DNA from: Eudromia elegans
Taxonomy: Eukaryota > Chordata > Aves > Tinamiformes > Tinamidae
Reading direction: 5' to 3'
Assembly: GCA_003342815.1 (NCBI GenBank)
Contig: PTEX01000131.1
Location: 1,821,640 to 1,885,639 of the forward strand
Length of the DNA: 64,000 bases
Shown here: piece by piece, positions 1 to 14,045 of the stretch
How the letters are laid out: each line of letters starts with the position of its first letter
Numbering within the stretch: the stretch's first letter is position 1
Translations under genes and position numbers: made by a program
Notes under the pieces: model-generated
The model's input: the letters and a program-made list of their open reading frames with translations, nothing else
What the model was told of the DNA's origin: nothing
Databases searched by the model: none

Positions 1-3000
1 ATGTAGAAAACGTGTTTGTTTGTTTCTTCCTTGTATTAAGAATGCTACAGTCGTTTACTGTTAGCCTTTTATATTGTAGTCTGGAACTTGCTAGTAGTGT
101 TTCCTGTGGGCAGGAATGTGCTCCAGCTATGGCAAGAATTTCTCCAGAGATGGACATAGTAAATATCTCCAAACAATCTGTGGTTCAGATATTGGGTAGG
201 GACCTCAGGGTCTGGAAGCTTTCTGAAGATGTCATCTGCACTCTGTAGACCCAGTCTTTAGGACTATCAGAGCAGAGAGGACTCCCTGAGAGTGTTTAAA
301 TGCATTTTAAGCAATGAAACTGTAAGGAATTACTGTTCTGGCTTTGAAGTGTGTTACTTCTGCATCAGACCTGAAGGAAAGGCATGTGTGCATGAAAGCC
401 TGCCTATTTATTTTCCAGCTATGGCAGATGATGAAGAGCCTGGTTCCATCATCTTGATGACCTCCTCATATGTACTGGAAGGTTGTTACGGGTGCCTTCA
501 AACTCGCTCTTCTCCAGCATGAACAAGCCCAGTTCTCTTGTTAAATTCCTACCTGTTGTGCATACTTTTTATGCTGCGGTCTTTGTTCTCCTTCCCAGCT
601 AGGCCTTTGCCTGAGAATCCATAGGATTTTTTAAATCTCTATAAATTATGAAAGAATATTTTAGTTTGAGAAAACTTGGCCTTAAACAGAAAGTGGATGT
701 TTCATAAGAATGTTCAGCTGGAAACTACATTATTGTTTGTGGGGTTAGAGGGCTTTTTCCATCAGATATTGATCCCTTCTGTGTTAATTAACATTTTAGA
801 TTAATATAGAAAGTGTGGATACTAATTACGTCCGTATTTCTGATGCCTCCTGATTGGCTCCTCATACAGCTTTTCAGAATGTTCATTTTTACATATTATC
901 ATCTTTTTGCTCAGCAAGAAGTATACCACATACTTAGTGAATAGATCTGTTACATCCTGCACCTGCAGCAGTAGCATCTAAAATATTTATGGGTGTAAGA
1001 ACTGTTTTAACTCCCCAGAGACTGGAAACACTTTCAGAGCTGCGAATTCCGTTTTCTCTTCAGTTTGTGGTTAAAGCCAGCAAGCAGGAGAGGGCTGTGA
1101 GATAGCTGGATAACCCTGAGGTGACTGCTAAAAACCATTTGGAGGGATAATGATCTGATGTAAATCTCAGTGAATATAAAAGTGTCTCCCCCACTGTCCT
1201 GATCCTCTAATAATATCCAAGAGAACTCATCTGTATGGGAAAGAGTGTCTGGTGTAATCACAACTGTTAGACTCCTAGCAAATTAAAATCTGGTTTTTGT
1301 TTCATTCAGTTTGATTTTTTTTCAGAAAAGACATTTCATGGATTCACAAAATTTAACAGAGCCACTTCATCTAATTCTAATCTATCTTCTCCATTTTGCA
1401 AGACATTAAATTTCATCCTCTTATGCCTGAATGAAGATCTAATGCTATGTTTGCTTAAAGCATATCCTCCCAGAAATGCATTTAGATGAGAGTTAAAGAT
1501 GCAAATAGATGGAGAATCCCTTATATTTATTGGTGTGTTGCTTCACTGCTTAACCAGTTTCACCAGTGTAGAAGTGTGAGTACCTGTTTTTTTCATGTGA
1601 ACTTAGTGAGTTACCATTTCCTTCTCGAATGATGCTTTGAGTATTTTTAACCTATGAAGGTACCATCATTAAATGCTAATTCGTTTATCTTTCACACACT
1701 GAACAGACGTATCTCAAAATAAGACTGATAGCAAGGGCAATGAGGGGATTTGTTTTATTTATTTATTTTGTGGAATATTATAATGCCTACTTATTAATGG
1801 GAACAGCTATATTTGCAGAAAAGCTTCTGTGCTTCTACACCCATGTATCCCTTTCCACTTCTGTTCCTTAGTATCAGCAGTGGAAGTATATGTTCATAAA
1901 TTTATCTACCATGCAGCCTAAATCCTATCAGGCCTCAGTTTCCAAATCCTGCTTTTTTCTTAATCTCTTTCTCCCAGGATAGGGATAGTCTGTCTTTTTC
2001 CCCTCTTTTGGTTGTATGAAAGAAAAGTATTTATTTTAGAGTTGCATTTTACAAAGCATTTCAAACTGCTTTGCAAAATTCTGCTATTTACCATGATAGA
2101 TAATTTACAGACTTCATAGGAAAGGATTTTGTATTTGTTTCCAGGTTAATTATGAAGTAGTTAAGATCACACTCATTACCAGTTCCGCTGGTAATTACCT
2201 CTGCCTTCTCCACAATTTACTGATGACTTCATATTGAAAACTACTTTTTGGGATCAGTACATTTTGTGGTAACAAATCAGATGTTTGGAAGAATTCAATT
2301 TTCTATCTATATAAATTTATATATTAATCAAATTTGTAATCTCCTCAAAGAATGTAATGAGCTTTGTTTGATAAGACCTGGTTTTAAATATAACATATTA
2401 GCTGGCTTATAATTATGTCCTTGACCTTTAATTTCTTACTGAATTAAATTCTCCATGAGCACTGGTTATTCTTTTGCCTGGGACATATGTCCCACTCAAA
2501 GTAGTTTATAGCTACTTCAAGTATTATTATTATTATTATTGTAATACTAGTGATCTTCTTGGACTTTGCAAAATATTGCAAAATGTATTCAAAATTAAAA
2601 GCCAAGCACCTCTTCAAACCTCGAAATGTTTTTGTGTTCTTTGTTTGGACGAGTTGATTTAAAATGTTTCTTTTGAGTACAGGCTATTTGGCATCTATTT
2701 TCTTACTTATAAGGTAGAAAGTACTCAGTCAGCCTTATGTATTCAATTATTATCCTACTTCTGTGCAAAACCAGAACAACAGTATTTATAGAAGAATGTT
2801 GTGAATGGAACATAATAATAACAAAAAATAATGCTGTCCTTTTCAAGGCTGCTATTTTTTGGTGTGTTGAAAAAGTTAAAAGGCAACTTTTCATTTTCTA
2901 GCTTGCAGAAAATACATATGCATTTTAAGCTGGCAGTGTATCTTGACTATATATGTGTGTGTGTGTATAAAAATAAGAAGATAGGGTAGTCTAAGATGTT

Positions 3001-6000
3001 AATGTCTTTTTTTGTGTTGTAACAGAGTCCATAGTCCTGAAATGAAATGTCCACTTGTTTTCAGGTTATAGTCAGATTGTATTAGGACCAATAATTTATA
3101 TATGGCAAATTTTAGCCAAAGAAATATTAGTTATATATGTAATGTAGTGCATAATTAAGGAGTAGAAATAAACCATTTTCTGAGCCTAAAAAAAAAGACA
3201 GGAAGGCAAAATTATGTTAGCAGAGGAATATTTAAAGGAATTATTGGAATAGAGTATATCAATGTGGAGAACTCTGGCATTGCAGGAAAAGAAAAATAAA
3301 CAGAACTGATTGTCAAATATGAGAATACTTTCACTGGCAATCTTTGAATATTTAAGTATTTCTCTCTGGCTTTGACGGGTAAAACACTTGCACTTTTCTT
3401 TCCTCTCGATTTCATTTTAATGTAATGCTATCAAGCTGGAATCATAGATGACGAAAGCATATGGTGTTTTTAAAGCTTTTAAAGCTAAACAATCTTAGCT
3501 ATTTTAGCTGTATATTTGCTGTTTATTGTATTTTTGTGCACTGCAGTATTTTCAGGTTTCTTAGTTATTTCCAAAACCTTGTTTGATAAAACGTTTCAGT
3601 TTCTGATTGATTAATGTTTCCTTTAGTACTTCTCGTATTTTTTTTTTAAGTATTGAGACACAGGAATGTACCTAGGCAGTCAGTTATCATGACAGAAAGA
3701 TGTCTAATCATGCTTCTAAGGCATTTTGGGGATCAACTTAACAGGGCTTGTAGTTATTTTAATATTTATGAGTTTTTATTCCTGGTTATCAATCACAGGC
3801 TCCTGTGCTACTTGGTTCACCCCCTGTGACATCATCATGGACTTTCTCCTATAAATTCTCTAATCTATTTGCACAGAGCAGGCTGAAAATTATCCACCTC
3901 ATGCATTGTGTCTTTGGGCTGTATTTAAAAAATAATATGTCTTTCCATACCATTAAGTAGATCTATTTCTAAACCAGTGCCTTTTTTGCATAATGTCAAA
4001 GTGCTGTCACCTGACAGGAGATTATGTGATCTGAATCCTGCTACCTTGACGGGTTTATGGCCTTCAGAAGCAACCAGGCATCACCACAGCCTGGAACTTG
4101 GAATAAGACTAAAAGGCTTTTGACTGTGATTTATGACCTAAATTTTCTGTGAAAGGCTTTATGCATATTTAATAGTATCTTCCTGTCACATCTTATGCGG
4201 AAGGATCCCTATTTACGTAATTCCTTGGAGATAATTTATGTTGGTGTTTTGTTTTATGGATGAGCTAAATACGTTTGTACTTGTTGACAGCATCAGAGAC
4301 AAAGACTCTATTCCAAATTTCCATGTAGGGGGTAGAGACTCAGCTTACGAACCATTTTTATTTCATTACTAATACAGACTGCATAGTATTAATGTGCTGT
4401 GAGAAGGAAATTCAGCATGATTCATTTTGCGAATTTATAGAGAACAAATTAGAAACAATAAGCTAACATGGTGGGCAAGCAGCAGATCCATTCTAGATTT
4501 ATACAGGTGGGTTTATTGGAAGACATTTACTCATTTAGATATCAAAATGCACACATGCAGGCAAGTGAAGAAATGTTTTGTCACACATTGCTATCCGTTC
4601 TAAAAGTACCTGAAAAACCGTTGCGCAGCAATCAGACAGTAATGGTGGCATAGTTTTACCTTTAAACATAAGAGAATGTGTTTATGCATTACAGGTAAGA
4701 GAACTAACAAGAGTATAGCAGATATGCTCTTTTTATGATACATTAATGATTAACGAGAAAAGTTTCCAAAGGTGGTGGCTGTCAGTGAAGTATGCAGACA
4801 GCATTCCTCCAAACATCTTGAAATTACTTTTTTTTTTCCAGCAGTTACTCTTATAGCTATAAGATGAACAGTAAATGTGTATTGCAGCTGCTTTCTCAGA
4901 ATTCTCGCACCATGTTCATTTAAGCACTACTACAGAGATAGACCTGCAAATTACTTGGAAATTGCCTTTATGACTCCTTTGGGATGAAGGAAACCGAATG
5001 GTAGTTATCAAATCAAACCACGACATTTAAGAAATGAGGTGAAAATTTTGAGAGAGTTTTAAGGCATTGTTTATGCCTTAATATAAATAAGGCATTTATA
5101 TTCATTCAATATAAACATATTTGCATGTTATATGTTAATAACAAAAACTTTATCTTCCAATACTTGCAGCAAGCATACCACCTTTTACTTTTAAATAGAA
5201 AATTGGAGCAAGCTTCTAGCTACAGTTTTTGGAAGTGTTCTGCAGTGCATTGTAGACTCTGGCAAGACTGTTAAATTTATTACAAAGATCCTAATTATTG
5301 CTCCCTTTTTTTTTTCTTTTTTTTTACTTTACATTGTGGGACCTGTTGATTCTAAATTCAGATACATACAGCAACATTTAATTAGTTTCAGGTTTTATAA
5401 AAAAGTTATTTCAGACTCATTTGGAATAGTACAAACTATGTTATAAAAGTGCATGATTCAGTAGGAAAACAGATGCGCTTTTATGGATTTGTAATTTGGT
5501 TAAAATTCATAGGGAGTGAGATATTTTACTCAATGCTAATGAAACATTTGGAATTTCTGCCCTCCAGCACTTGATGCTTCTGTTGTTCCATTGCTAAACA
5601 GCAGTTTAGCAGCAGCAGAGAGTGCAAGAGGAATACTCTGTGTTGTTCCTCATTTTGACGGAGGGCAAGACCCAATGAAGAAGGCATGATAGGAAGATTT
5701 CTTCTTTCTCTTCCTTGCAAATATTCAAGTGCGCTAAGCAAGTCACTAGTACAAAAAAAAGAAACTTGGAGGAATGATGGGAATGCTCTCAGAAGGATTG
5801 TGTATACACAGGTAAATGAAGAACAGGAATTAACCCACAGTTTTAGGTGAGAGAAATCATGATGACAGTAGAGGAGCACAGCAAGTTGTGGTGAGGCAAT
5901 ATAAAAAGTAACAGGAAGTGTGAAAATTGTATTTATTTATATGCCATATACTATTGCATCCTTCCTTACTCCATCCTATTGTCTGTAATGCCTCCTGCTT

Positions 6001-7814
6001 TACCTCCTGCTTCTACTAGATCAGTTGGTAGAATCAATTATTCCTATTTCATGGTACAAAGTCTAGTACAGTGAAGGTAAAATGAAGTTGACTACTGATA
6101 TTCATCAACTGGTGTATTCTGATGGAAATTCAAGTGAAACATTTTCAGGATTATAATAGCAAAGAAGGTGTTTTGATGAGACAAAACATAGAGGTAACAG
6201 TAAAAATTGCTGTCAAATTATGAACAATCACTGTTTGGATTTCAGAAGATACATTTTTTTTTCCTGTTAATATGAAAGATGCTACTAAAAGTATTTCACC
6301 ACATCAACACATAAGGCAGAAAATGCATCCTTTTCCTTTTTTTCCACCTTCCATTTTTAAGTGACTTCTCTTCTTAGTGCAACAAATCTAAGAAATTCTT
6401 CAGGTACTAAGGTTTCAATTGATTCCTGTTTTACTTATGAGTGTTGGGGCATCAAAATAGCATTTTATAAAAATAATTCATTTAGCTTTCATAGTGTTTA
6501 ATCTTGGGAGATAAAGAGTCTCACTCATTGCAGAGAAGTGACATTTTATTGTAGCATTTAACATTGTTTCACTACCACAGTATTTTTGCTACTTTCCTCT
6601 TGTATAGGGATATTTCATTTTTATCCTCGAAAGTCTTGGTTATAAAGAGTCATTATCACCTTCATTTAATCAAGGGATAACTGAGTAACACAAGCTGTAT
6701 ACTGCATCTAAGGTCATACATATAATGAGCTTGATCTGTTGAGAGAGTTCATGAAGTACAATCAACAGAGAATTAAAACAAAAATAGTAGAGGAGGGGTA
6801 GAAGAAAGCCAGACACCCCAGAACTCCCTTGTCATCATTATATCAGAAAGTGCTCTGGTGCCTTCTCCAAGGGCCAAGGGCTGCTCTTTTACTTTTGAAT
6901 GGAAGTACAAGAGAAATGGTGCACTGCATGAGTCTTTTCATTGTCAGTGGCCAATAAATGCCTAGGGACTTTATTCTAGAGTGATGGTATTTCTTGCCTG
7001 TCCTTGGAACAGGACAAACCAGTTTTAAGGACTTCTTTAGTAACAAGCTAATTGTTCTTAATAATATGTCTCCCATTAATGTCTGCAGCTGTTTAAATTC
7101 TATGGAATACTGAGCTCTAAGTATTTAAAATGTGTGCACTTATATTTGCATCTTCTTTACTTTCCCCAGGCAGAAAAAAAAAATGCATCAGGTAGTAAAT
7201 GAGTATTGTTAGTTTTCATTGGTCTCAAATGTCCAAAACCCAAACACTGTATTCCTTAAAGACTTTGTTGCTATACTATCTAACAGTTCACTTATGTGCC
7301 TCTCAATCTTGATGTTAAACATCATATCAATTTCAAAGTACCATAGCTGTGCTAGGACAATACAGAACAGTGATTTTAAATATCAGTTTTGCACTGTTTT
7401 TTATCGTTTTCTCTTGTCCTTATGTTCTGCAATAAATCTCTTCAAAGTCCAGATGTACTTTAATAGCAACTGAAGAAAACTGCATCACCTCCAATTTTTA
7501 TTTACATAAAAATGCCATTTTTCTTTAGTGGATTATGAAACACTATTGATAAAAGGCTGAAGGAATTAGCTTGAAAGTGGTTAAGGTGGGATTTACTTTA
7601 GCCTCAAGAACTGTGATGGGTAATCGTGACTTTTTCATTTTGATATATAGAACTTTATGGCATTTACTGTTAATTCATTGTTTCTATCAGTCTACATTGT
7701 AAGTATTTCAGTGAAGCAGAAGTTAAAACATGTTAATTATTTCAAAATTGATGCATTATTTCATGATTTTTTTCTTGTTCATTTGTATTTTCTGTTTTCT
7801 CCTACATGCTGCAG
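1..7814 (+). other. FSTL5: FSTL5 intron, 3' part; no exon seen
   Basis: This is the intron upstream of the microexon; its donor exon lies outside the window. I searched for the end of the second Ig-like domain and the linker that precedes ANILW and saw neither. Its visible repeats are a (TAT)6 tract at 2522-2540 and a short TG tract at 2954-2966. The longest open frame (117 codons, - strand, 5526-5879) has no recognisable family and no supporting context. Confidence 0.7.
2522..2540. repeat. (TAT)6 microsatellite
   Basis: Six tandem TAT units plus one T, uninterrupted. Confidence 0.9.
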
Positions 7815-7841
7815 TTGCAAACATATTGTGGCGAGAGCAAG
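7815..7841 (+). CDS. FSTL5: FSTL5 27-nt microexon (ANILWREQG)
   Basis: This very short internal exon encodes the end of a split Leu codon (TT), then A-N-I-L-W-R-E-Q, then the first base of a Gly codon completed by GT at 10476. The matching human segment, from memory, is ANILWREEG immediately before LGIGNMFY, at the linker between the second Ig-like domain and the C-terminal region. The acceptor is a long pyrimidine tract ending in catgctgcag, and the donor is G|gtacaa. Both flanking introns are phase 1 and the exon is 27 nt, so including or skipping it keeps the frame. Annotation by ORF length would miss it, because the exon is nine codons inside a chance 67-codon frame. Confidence 0.88.
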
Positions 7842-9452
7842 GTACAAATCACTTTTTTTTTTGTATTTTCCAGTACGACAGTGAAATGTTTGTGTGTTGT
7901 TCCTTGTATATCTTTATTGTTCATAGACTATAGTAATTATCACCCCCCTTGCAGCATTTGGTGAGTTTGATTTAACTGACCTGATTAAGTTTCTAGCCCA
8001 AACTCCCATTGCTCTTGGAACTGATCCTTTTGTATGAATCATTCTTATTTGTCAAAGTTACTGTCTTAAACAGTTTCGTTCAGATTGAGAGTCTTGTTTC
8101 TTAATGAGATATATGCTCATGAAGGGCTTCCAAGTTCTGGACTTCTAAGCTTTAGACCTCTCATGGATAAATATAATTTATTGTATTGTATATTACTAAT
8201 ATAGAAACCATGAAGTGTGTTTTCTCTTGATAGACGGGTTATTTTGATGTATATATTAATGTTTGCACATAGCACATAACAGAAGTAAGTGTCACCATGA
8301 AAACTTACTAAAATCAAAGTGTTGGCATGAGATCTCATCTCTTTATGTAGTCTGATTTCAATTTAATGTTATTCTTTAGAAATTCAAGTATTTCAGCAAT
8401 AGAAAGTTTTGAGTTACTTCTATTGGAAGCTGCATTGTACTTTAAGTGGCTCACGCTTTATTATGAATTCATGGTGAAAATAGTTCAGCTGAGTGATTCT
8501 CAAAGATGTATTTTAAATTAGTTGCAAGATTAAAAAATTGATATTTAGTTTGCTTAGCAATCTTTTGCATCTTCCAGTGCCTTTACAAATAGGAAGAACA
8601 AGAGTTTTAGATATTCCTCAGCTGGTAAGCAGATAATTCACCAACTATAATGAAACTCACCTATTTTCTTCCTGCAGTATTGGCTTTGCAGTGTACAGAT
8701 AACGTGTTCAGAGCTGTGTACCATTCAGCTATTAGCAATTAAGGAAGTATACTGTAGTTTCTAATTTTCATCTGTCTGGTATTCTCACTGCTTATTGAGA
8801 TTTTAGTCTAAGACTTCTCTTGTGTGAGAAAAGAGAATTGAAAACATTGGCACCCTCAGGTTTTGGGAGGACTGTTTTTTCCAGCCAAGTCCTGTGATGC
8901 CTTCAGTGATTATAAAGCACTTAGGAAAATGTGAGTTCTGTAACAATAAAGACTGATTAGAGCAGTAGTTTGCTAAGATACTTATGGATGGAAGAGATTT
9001 TCTAATTTTATGAATGCCAATTTCTCTGTAAGTTTTCAGGTGTTGAAACTAATTCATAATAAGGATCAAGAATATGAAGCAGCAATGTCCTTTGCTACAG
9101 CAGATCTTAGTCTCTTCTGTGTTTCTTCTTAGCCAGCCCATTCCAATGAATATTGTGACTGAGTCTTTGCCAGAGGTTTTTGCAAATGTTATCTGTTCAT
9201 TATAGCATCCACATAGTGTACCTCTTGTTCAGCAACACTACAGTAAAAGGACTGAATAGTTCTATAAACATTTGTGGCTTTCCAAATTTTTGATTTTCTG
9301 TCCTGTTCCGGCTTTTCTGTAAAACACAATACTTCTTTCGCTGTACTGAAAGAAATGACATATATAATAAGGGTTTTTAACAAAGACTCAGAACTTCTCT
9401 AGCAGTCTGATGCAGAAATTATTTTAACACTTCATCCCTCCATCCCAAGAAT

Positions 9453-10110
9453 TTATATTCATCCAATGTGAATGACCTACTGGAAACTATCTCTGTGGAG
9501 AGGGATTTGGGAGTCCTAGTTGATGACAAGCTACCCATGAGCCAGCAATGTGCCCCTGTGGCCACAAAGAGCAGCAGGATCCTGGCCTGCATTAGGAGAA
9601 GCATTGCCTGGGTGCAGTTCTGGGCTCCCCAGTACAGGAGGGATGTGGAGCTTCTAGAGAGGGTCCAGCATAGAGTAACGAAGATGGTTAAGAGACTGGA
9701 GCCTCCGTCGTAGGAGGAAAGACTGAGCGAGCTGGGCCTGTTTAGCCTGGAGAAAGCTGAGAGGGGATTGTATCAACTCGCATATGTGGGATGCCAGTCT
9801 AAAACCATTGCCACACGCATAGATACCAGAGTGGAGAATGTAAAGAGGGGGACAAACTCTTCTCGGTGGTGACCAGCAAGAGGGGGTAATGGGTGCAAGT
9901 TGAGGCACAGCAACGTTCATCTCCATATGAGGAAGAACTTCTTTACTGTGGGGCTTTACAAGAGAGGTTGTGGAGTCTCTTTCTCTGGAGATCTTTAAAA
10001 CCAACCTGGATACCACGCTGTGCCAGGTGCTCAGGGTGTCCTTGCTTGAGCAAGGGGGTTGGACGAGATGATCTCTGGACGTTCCTTTCAATCTCAACAA
10101 TTCTGTGATT
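9453..10110 (+). mobile_element. CR1 LINE fragment, 3' end
   Basis: Non-LTR retrotransposon remnant of the CR1 family, sense orientation. Hallmarks in order are the 'aatgacctactggaaa...gagagggatttggg' block, 'cagttctgggctccccagtac' followed by 'aggagggatgtggagcttct', the 'gagcgagctgggcctgtttagcctgga' block, 'gaagaacttctttactgtg' and the terminal 'ggttggacgagatgatctct...aattctgtgatt'. It keeps the end of the reverse transcriptase ORF region and the 3' UTR but is heavily mutated, with no intact reading frame. It ends about 365 bases before the FSTL5 exon at 10476. Confidence 0.9.
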
Positions 10111-10139
10111 TCACAAGATCCCTTCCATTATTTCCATTG

Positions 10140-10215
10140 TTTCGACCCTGCATGTGCAGGGAGGGGATGGAGCAGATCTGTAGAGGTCCCTACCAACTTT
10201 AAGGATTCTATGATC
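10140..10215 (+). mobile_element. CR1 3'-terminal fragment
   Basis: A short stretch with 'agaggtccctaccaacttta' followed by 'aggattctatgatc', matching the CR1 3' terminus with its ATTCTATG-type end. It lies just after the larger copy and has its own terminus, so it is probably a second, older insertion. Confidence 0.6.
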
Positions 10216-10474
10216 ATTGCAGCTGTCAAACTACTTACATCTCTACATCTGTCTTTATAAAGCCACTGACCTGCTCGTGAAGAAAATTATGTGAAACATA
10301 ACAGTTTTATTTTAGTTTTTCCTTATAATCCTACAGGATTATCTGTGTTAATACTAGGCACAGTGACAAATTCATCACAGGCCACTCAAATGATGGCACA
10401 AATTCAACACGAGTTTCCTTGTTTGCTTTAGTGATTATTTAATTTTATATATTTCAATGTCTTTTTGTTCCTAA

Positions 10475-10621
<147 letters not shown>

Positions 10622-13600
10622 TAGAGTTTTCTCAGTTGTCCTTTAAATCAACTTACTGTTTCCTATTTGATAAATTCAGACATGTCTTATCAATTAATAA
10701 CTTTTTTATAATGGTATACTCTTCTATTTTTTTTTTTTTTAATCAAATTCCAACTCTCAGTCTCTCCTTCAGAACAGATATTCCCAGTGCAGTGTGCATT
10801 TCTACCCTTACTTTTCTCTGACTGGTTTCTCTTTTCCTAGTCTTTTCCTTTAACAACTCTGTCATGATCTCTTAATTTGAGATTTTTGTTTTCCCAGTTA
10901 GGTGCATCTCTATGAATCACACACTGATACTCTATTAAGCACAAAATCTATTTTTTTTAATGTGTTTTTTACTCTATTCCTTACTCATTTATATTATTAT
11001 ACCATTATTTTTTTGTTTGTCTATATTAAGCTGTTACCATGAGTCACATTTCCCAAGTTGATAAACATTCTTACAATTCCATTGGTTAGAGATGATTGAT
11101 GCTTTGAGTCAAACTTACAATTCCTGAAGTATTTTAAATAAATTTACTGTCAATATATGGTTAGCTGATTTCACCAATTTCCTTGCATTTATGGAATACA
11201 GTTTCCACAGGCAGATTATGTAAAATGTACTTTCTTCTCCCTTTTATTCTTTTGTTTTTTTGCTGTTTTGGTAATCAAATCTCTGTCTGTTCTTACATGA
11301 ACACTTGGGTAGCAGTCACACCATTAATACTTGTCCTATATGATCTATTATCTTTCAAAAATATATTTTTCCTTGTTGTTTGGATGTGCATGAATGACCT
11401 TGGAGTGAGAACCAAAGTATAATAATCCATGAACTGTACACTTATTTTTTCCTTACAACCTAAAGATTGCAGAAGTAACAATGGAACTGTCTCAATAGAA
11501 TTTGATTCTTCAGCTGCCTTTATTGATGTCAAAGACTGTACTCAGTAGAAAGATTTATTTTAGTATGAATAATTATCCTTTGAACTGCTAATCATGCCTT
11601 GATTTGTGCTCCTTAAGTGAAATTAGGTTGGCACAGCCAAAAATAAGCCAAAGAGCTTTTTATGGAGGGTTAGCTCAAAAACTGATTCTTTAAGAAGTTT
11701 GCTAAAATTTTATTGGCTTAAAATGAAAAGTAAGTGCAACTTAAATTTATTGAAATGGGGAGATAATCAGAATGGTTAAGGCCAGTGCTACATTTAATGC
11801 TTTTTATAACTGTCAAACCTAAATTAGCACAGTAGTTAATCCCCTGTATTCCACTCTCCCCACCTCCTCCACCTCCCCCAGAAAGGGAGAGAAAAGGGAA
11901 GCAGGTTGTGGAAGGAGCACCATTTTTAAGTACAAACTTGCCTTTCTGTAGAGTATATCTGATTTGTGGGTAGCTGTGGTAAATGCACAGCCAGAAATCA
12001 AAGGCTATACATTCATGCATGTTGTTTGACCTATTAAATTTGATAATATTTCTGCTTATTCCCTGAATGTTGAAAACTTCCTCCCTTACCTAGATCTGAA
12101 ATATTCAGAAAATATGCCTGCATATATTTGTGTTTATACTGCCATTATTGTTCATTCGTCATTCAAAAAATAGTTTCTAGTGAAGAATTTTGAAATATAA
12201 TAAAAGTCTTTAAAGTTACCTTTATTCTGTCACAAGGATGAATCATGAGTGTAACAGAATTTGCTGAATGTACTACTAATGTACTCCTAAGACTATGGCA
12301 GCATACAAGTGAAAAAAGTTCATTGACCACAAAACTTTAGATAATGGCTGAGTCCTTTGCAGAGTGCAGTCTATTCACCAACCCTCTTTGGAAAAATTTG
12401 TTTTCCCTTTAGTAAATTTTCTGACTCAAGATCTCAGGGAGTCAGATTTGATCAAATTCAGCTTGTGATTATTAATTCAGAGTTCAAGAGCTCAAATGGT
12501 AAATTCTGTTTCACTAGTTCTTTCTTTTTTCTTGTGTCATTTTGCTAGTCAGAGATGTTGTCATATTTCATATTTCCACATGGATATATGTATCATTTCA
12601 CACCTGTGGCACCTGTCATTGATAAAAATCTCCAACACTTAACTCCTACACCTAAAGGAAATAATTTCATACTTCCTAAAAATTCTTTTCTTTCTTTTTA
12701 CTATTCAAATGTTTAGCAAAACAGACAGTAGAGCCATTTTGTTGTCAAATATTTGCTATAGTGTAAGCACAACTCTAAATTGTGCAGCACAGTTTACGTA
12801 CCAGATGTGACATACACATTATAGTGCAACATTTATCCCTGGGGTTCTTGTTTGCTTCTCAGCAAAGTAAAGATACCCTTGGCTGAGCTCCTGGAGAAGA
12901 GTAAACTCAGGTGTTTTTAGGTGGCATTGAGTTATATTGTGAATGAATGTTTCCATAGTTGGGTATATACACAGTTGGGTATGTTAATTCTGATAAAGGT
13001 AAATACAATTTCTCAATAAGTATAAACTTGAGAACTCTTGTCTAATTATTTAATTGCCTCTTATACAACTAAGTGTCAATGGAGTAGAGCACTTTAGTGT
13101 GTGCCTAACGGAAGAATCAATCAGACTCTTACAAAGTTTAAACTGAAGCAGAGGATCTCGTGCTTTACTGGATTACTGTGGTCTGCTGGAAACTGTAAAT
13201 GATTTTGTCTTCTTTCCAGAATCTCCTGAGCTAATGGAATCTTCTAAAATAGTATCACATGAAAGTGAACTTTGCTTAGGCTGAGAGGGATAGAAATAAG
13301 TTTATATCATTTTCCTGATTCACGTTATTGTTTATCATTAACAGTTGTTCATTTAATAGGTTGTCAAATAGATTCTTAACCGTGCTCCAAGTGGAATGTT
13401 TCAGCATTCAGTGTTTCAGTGTTGTTGAAGCATATTGCTCACTAACAGGCAATAGCTATTTATCATCTGGAAATTAAGATTATTCAAAGTCTGCAAATTG
13501 TAACACATATGGGGGAAAAAAGAAAGTTCTTCTCTGCAAAGTGAAAAAGTTATTGCTGCCAAAGCAAACAAATAGTAGTAATTAAAAATATGTGCTTGAT

Positions 13601-13854
13601 GAAATCAATGGCATACTTATAATTGGATTTCAACAAACCCTGATTTCGTCCTTATCACAAGAACAACTGGATAATGGTCACATTTCAGTAGAGGAAAGCA
13701 TCTCGTGCTTGAGGTTCAATGTGTTCTGAAAGTGGGACCAGCACACTCAATTTCAAAATAAAAATGTTTGTTTTGAACTACTGGTAGTTCTATCATTCCA
13801 ACAACAGCATCTCCAAGGTACATGGTATTATGTGCAACAAATATATGCAATTAT

Positions 13855-14045
13855 AATTTAAGTTATATAAAGATTATAACTGTGTGTGTGCATATATTTA
13901 AGTATATAATATGCTATTATGATACGTTATATTTGCTCTGTGTAGATTTCTTTCACACATATATAACAGAATTCTATATATAGTCTATGTTTATAAAACT
14001 ATATATATTTTATAAAAGATATAAACATATATATTTATATTCCAG
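13855..14045. repeat. AT-rich low-complexity tract
   Basis: Mostly TATA/ATAT-type words interrupted by a short TG tract and cacacatatata; no coding or element signature. Lies in the GC-AG intron. Confidence 0.7.

Noticed and set aside
5526..5879. 117-codon frame on the - strand
   Set aside because: Leu/Ser-rich chance translation without known motif; no supporting promoter or splice structure.
9654..10100. 148-codon frame on the - strand, with other frames of 61-81 codons at 9419-10108
   Set aside because: All lie in a CR1 remnant, and the 148-codon frame is antisense to it. None is an intact reverse transcriptase.
11718..12020. Glycine-run containing frame on the - strand
   Set aside because: The run GGGGGGG comes from a local CCTCC/CCACC tract near 11860; no protein family fits.
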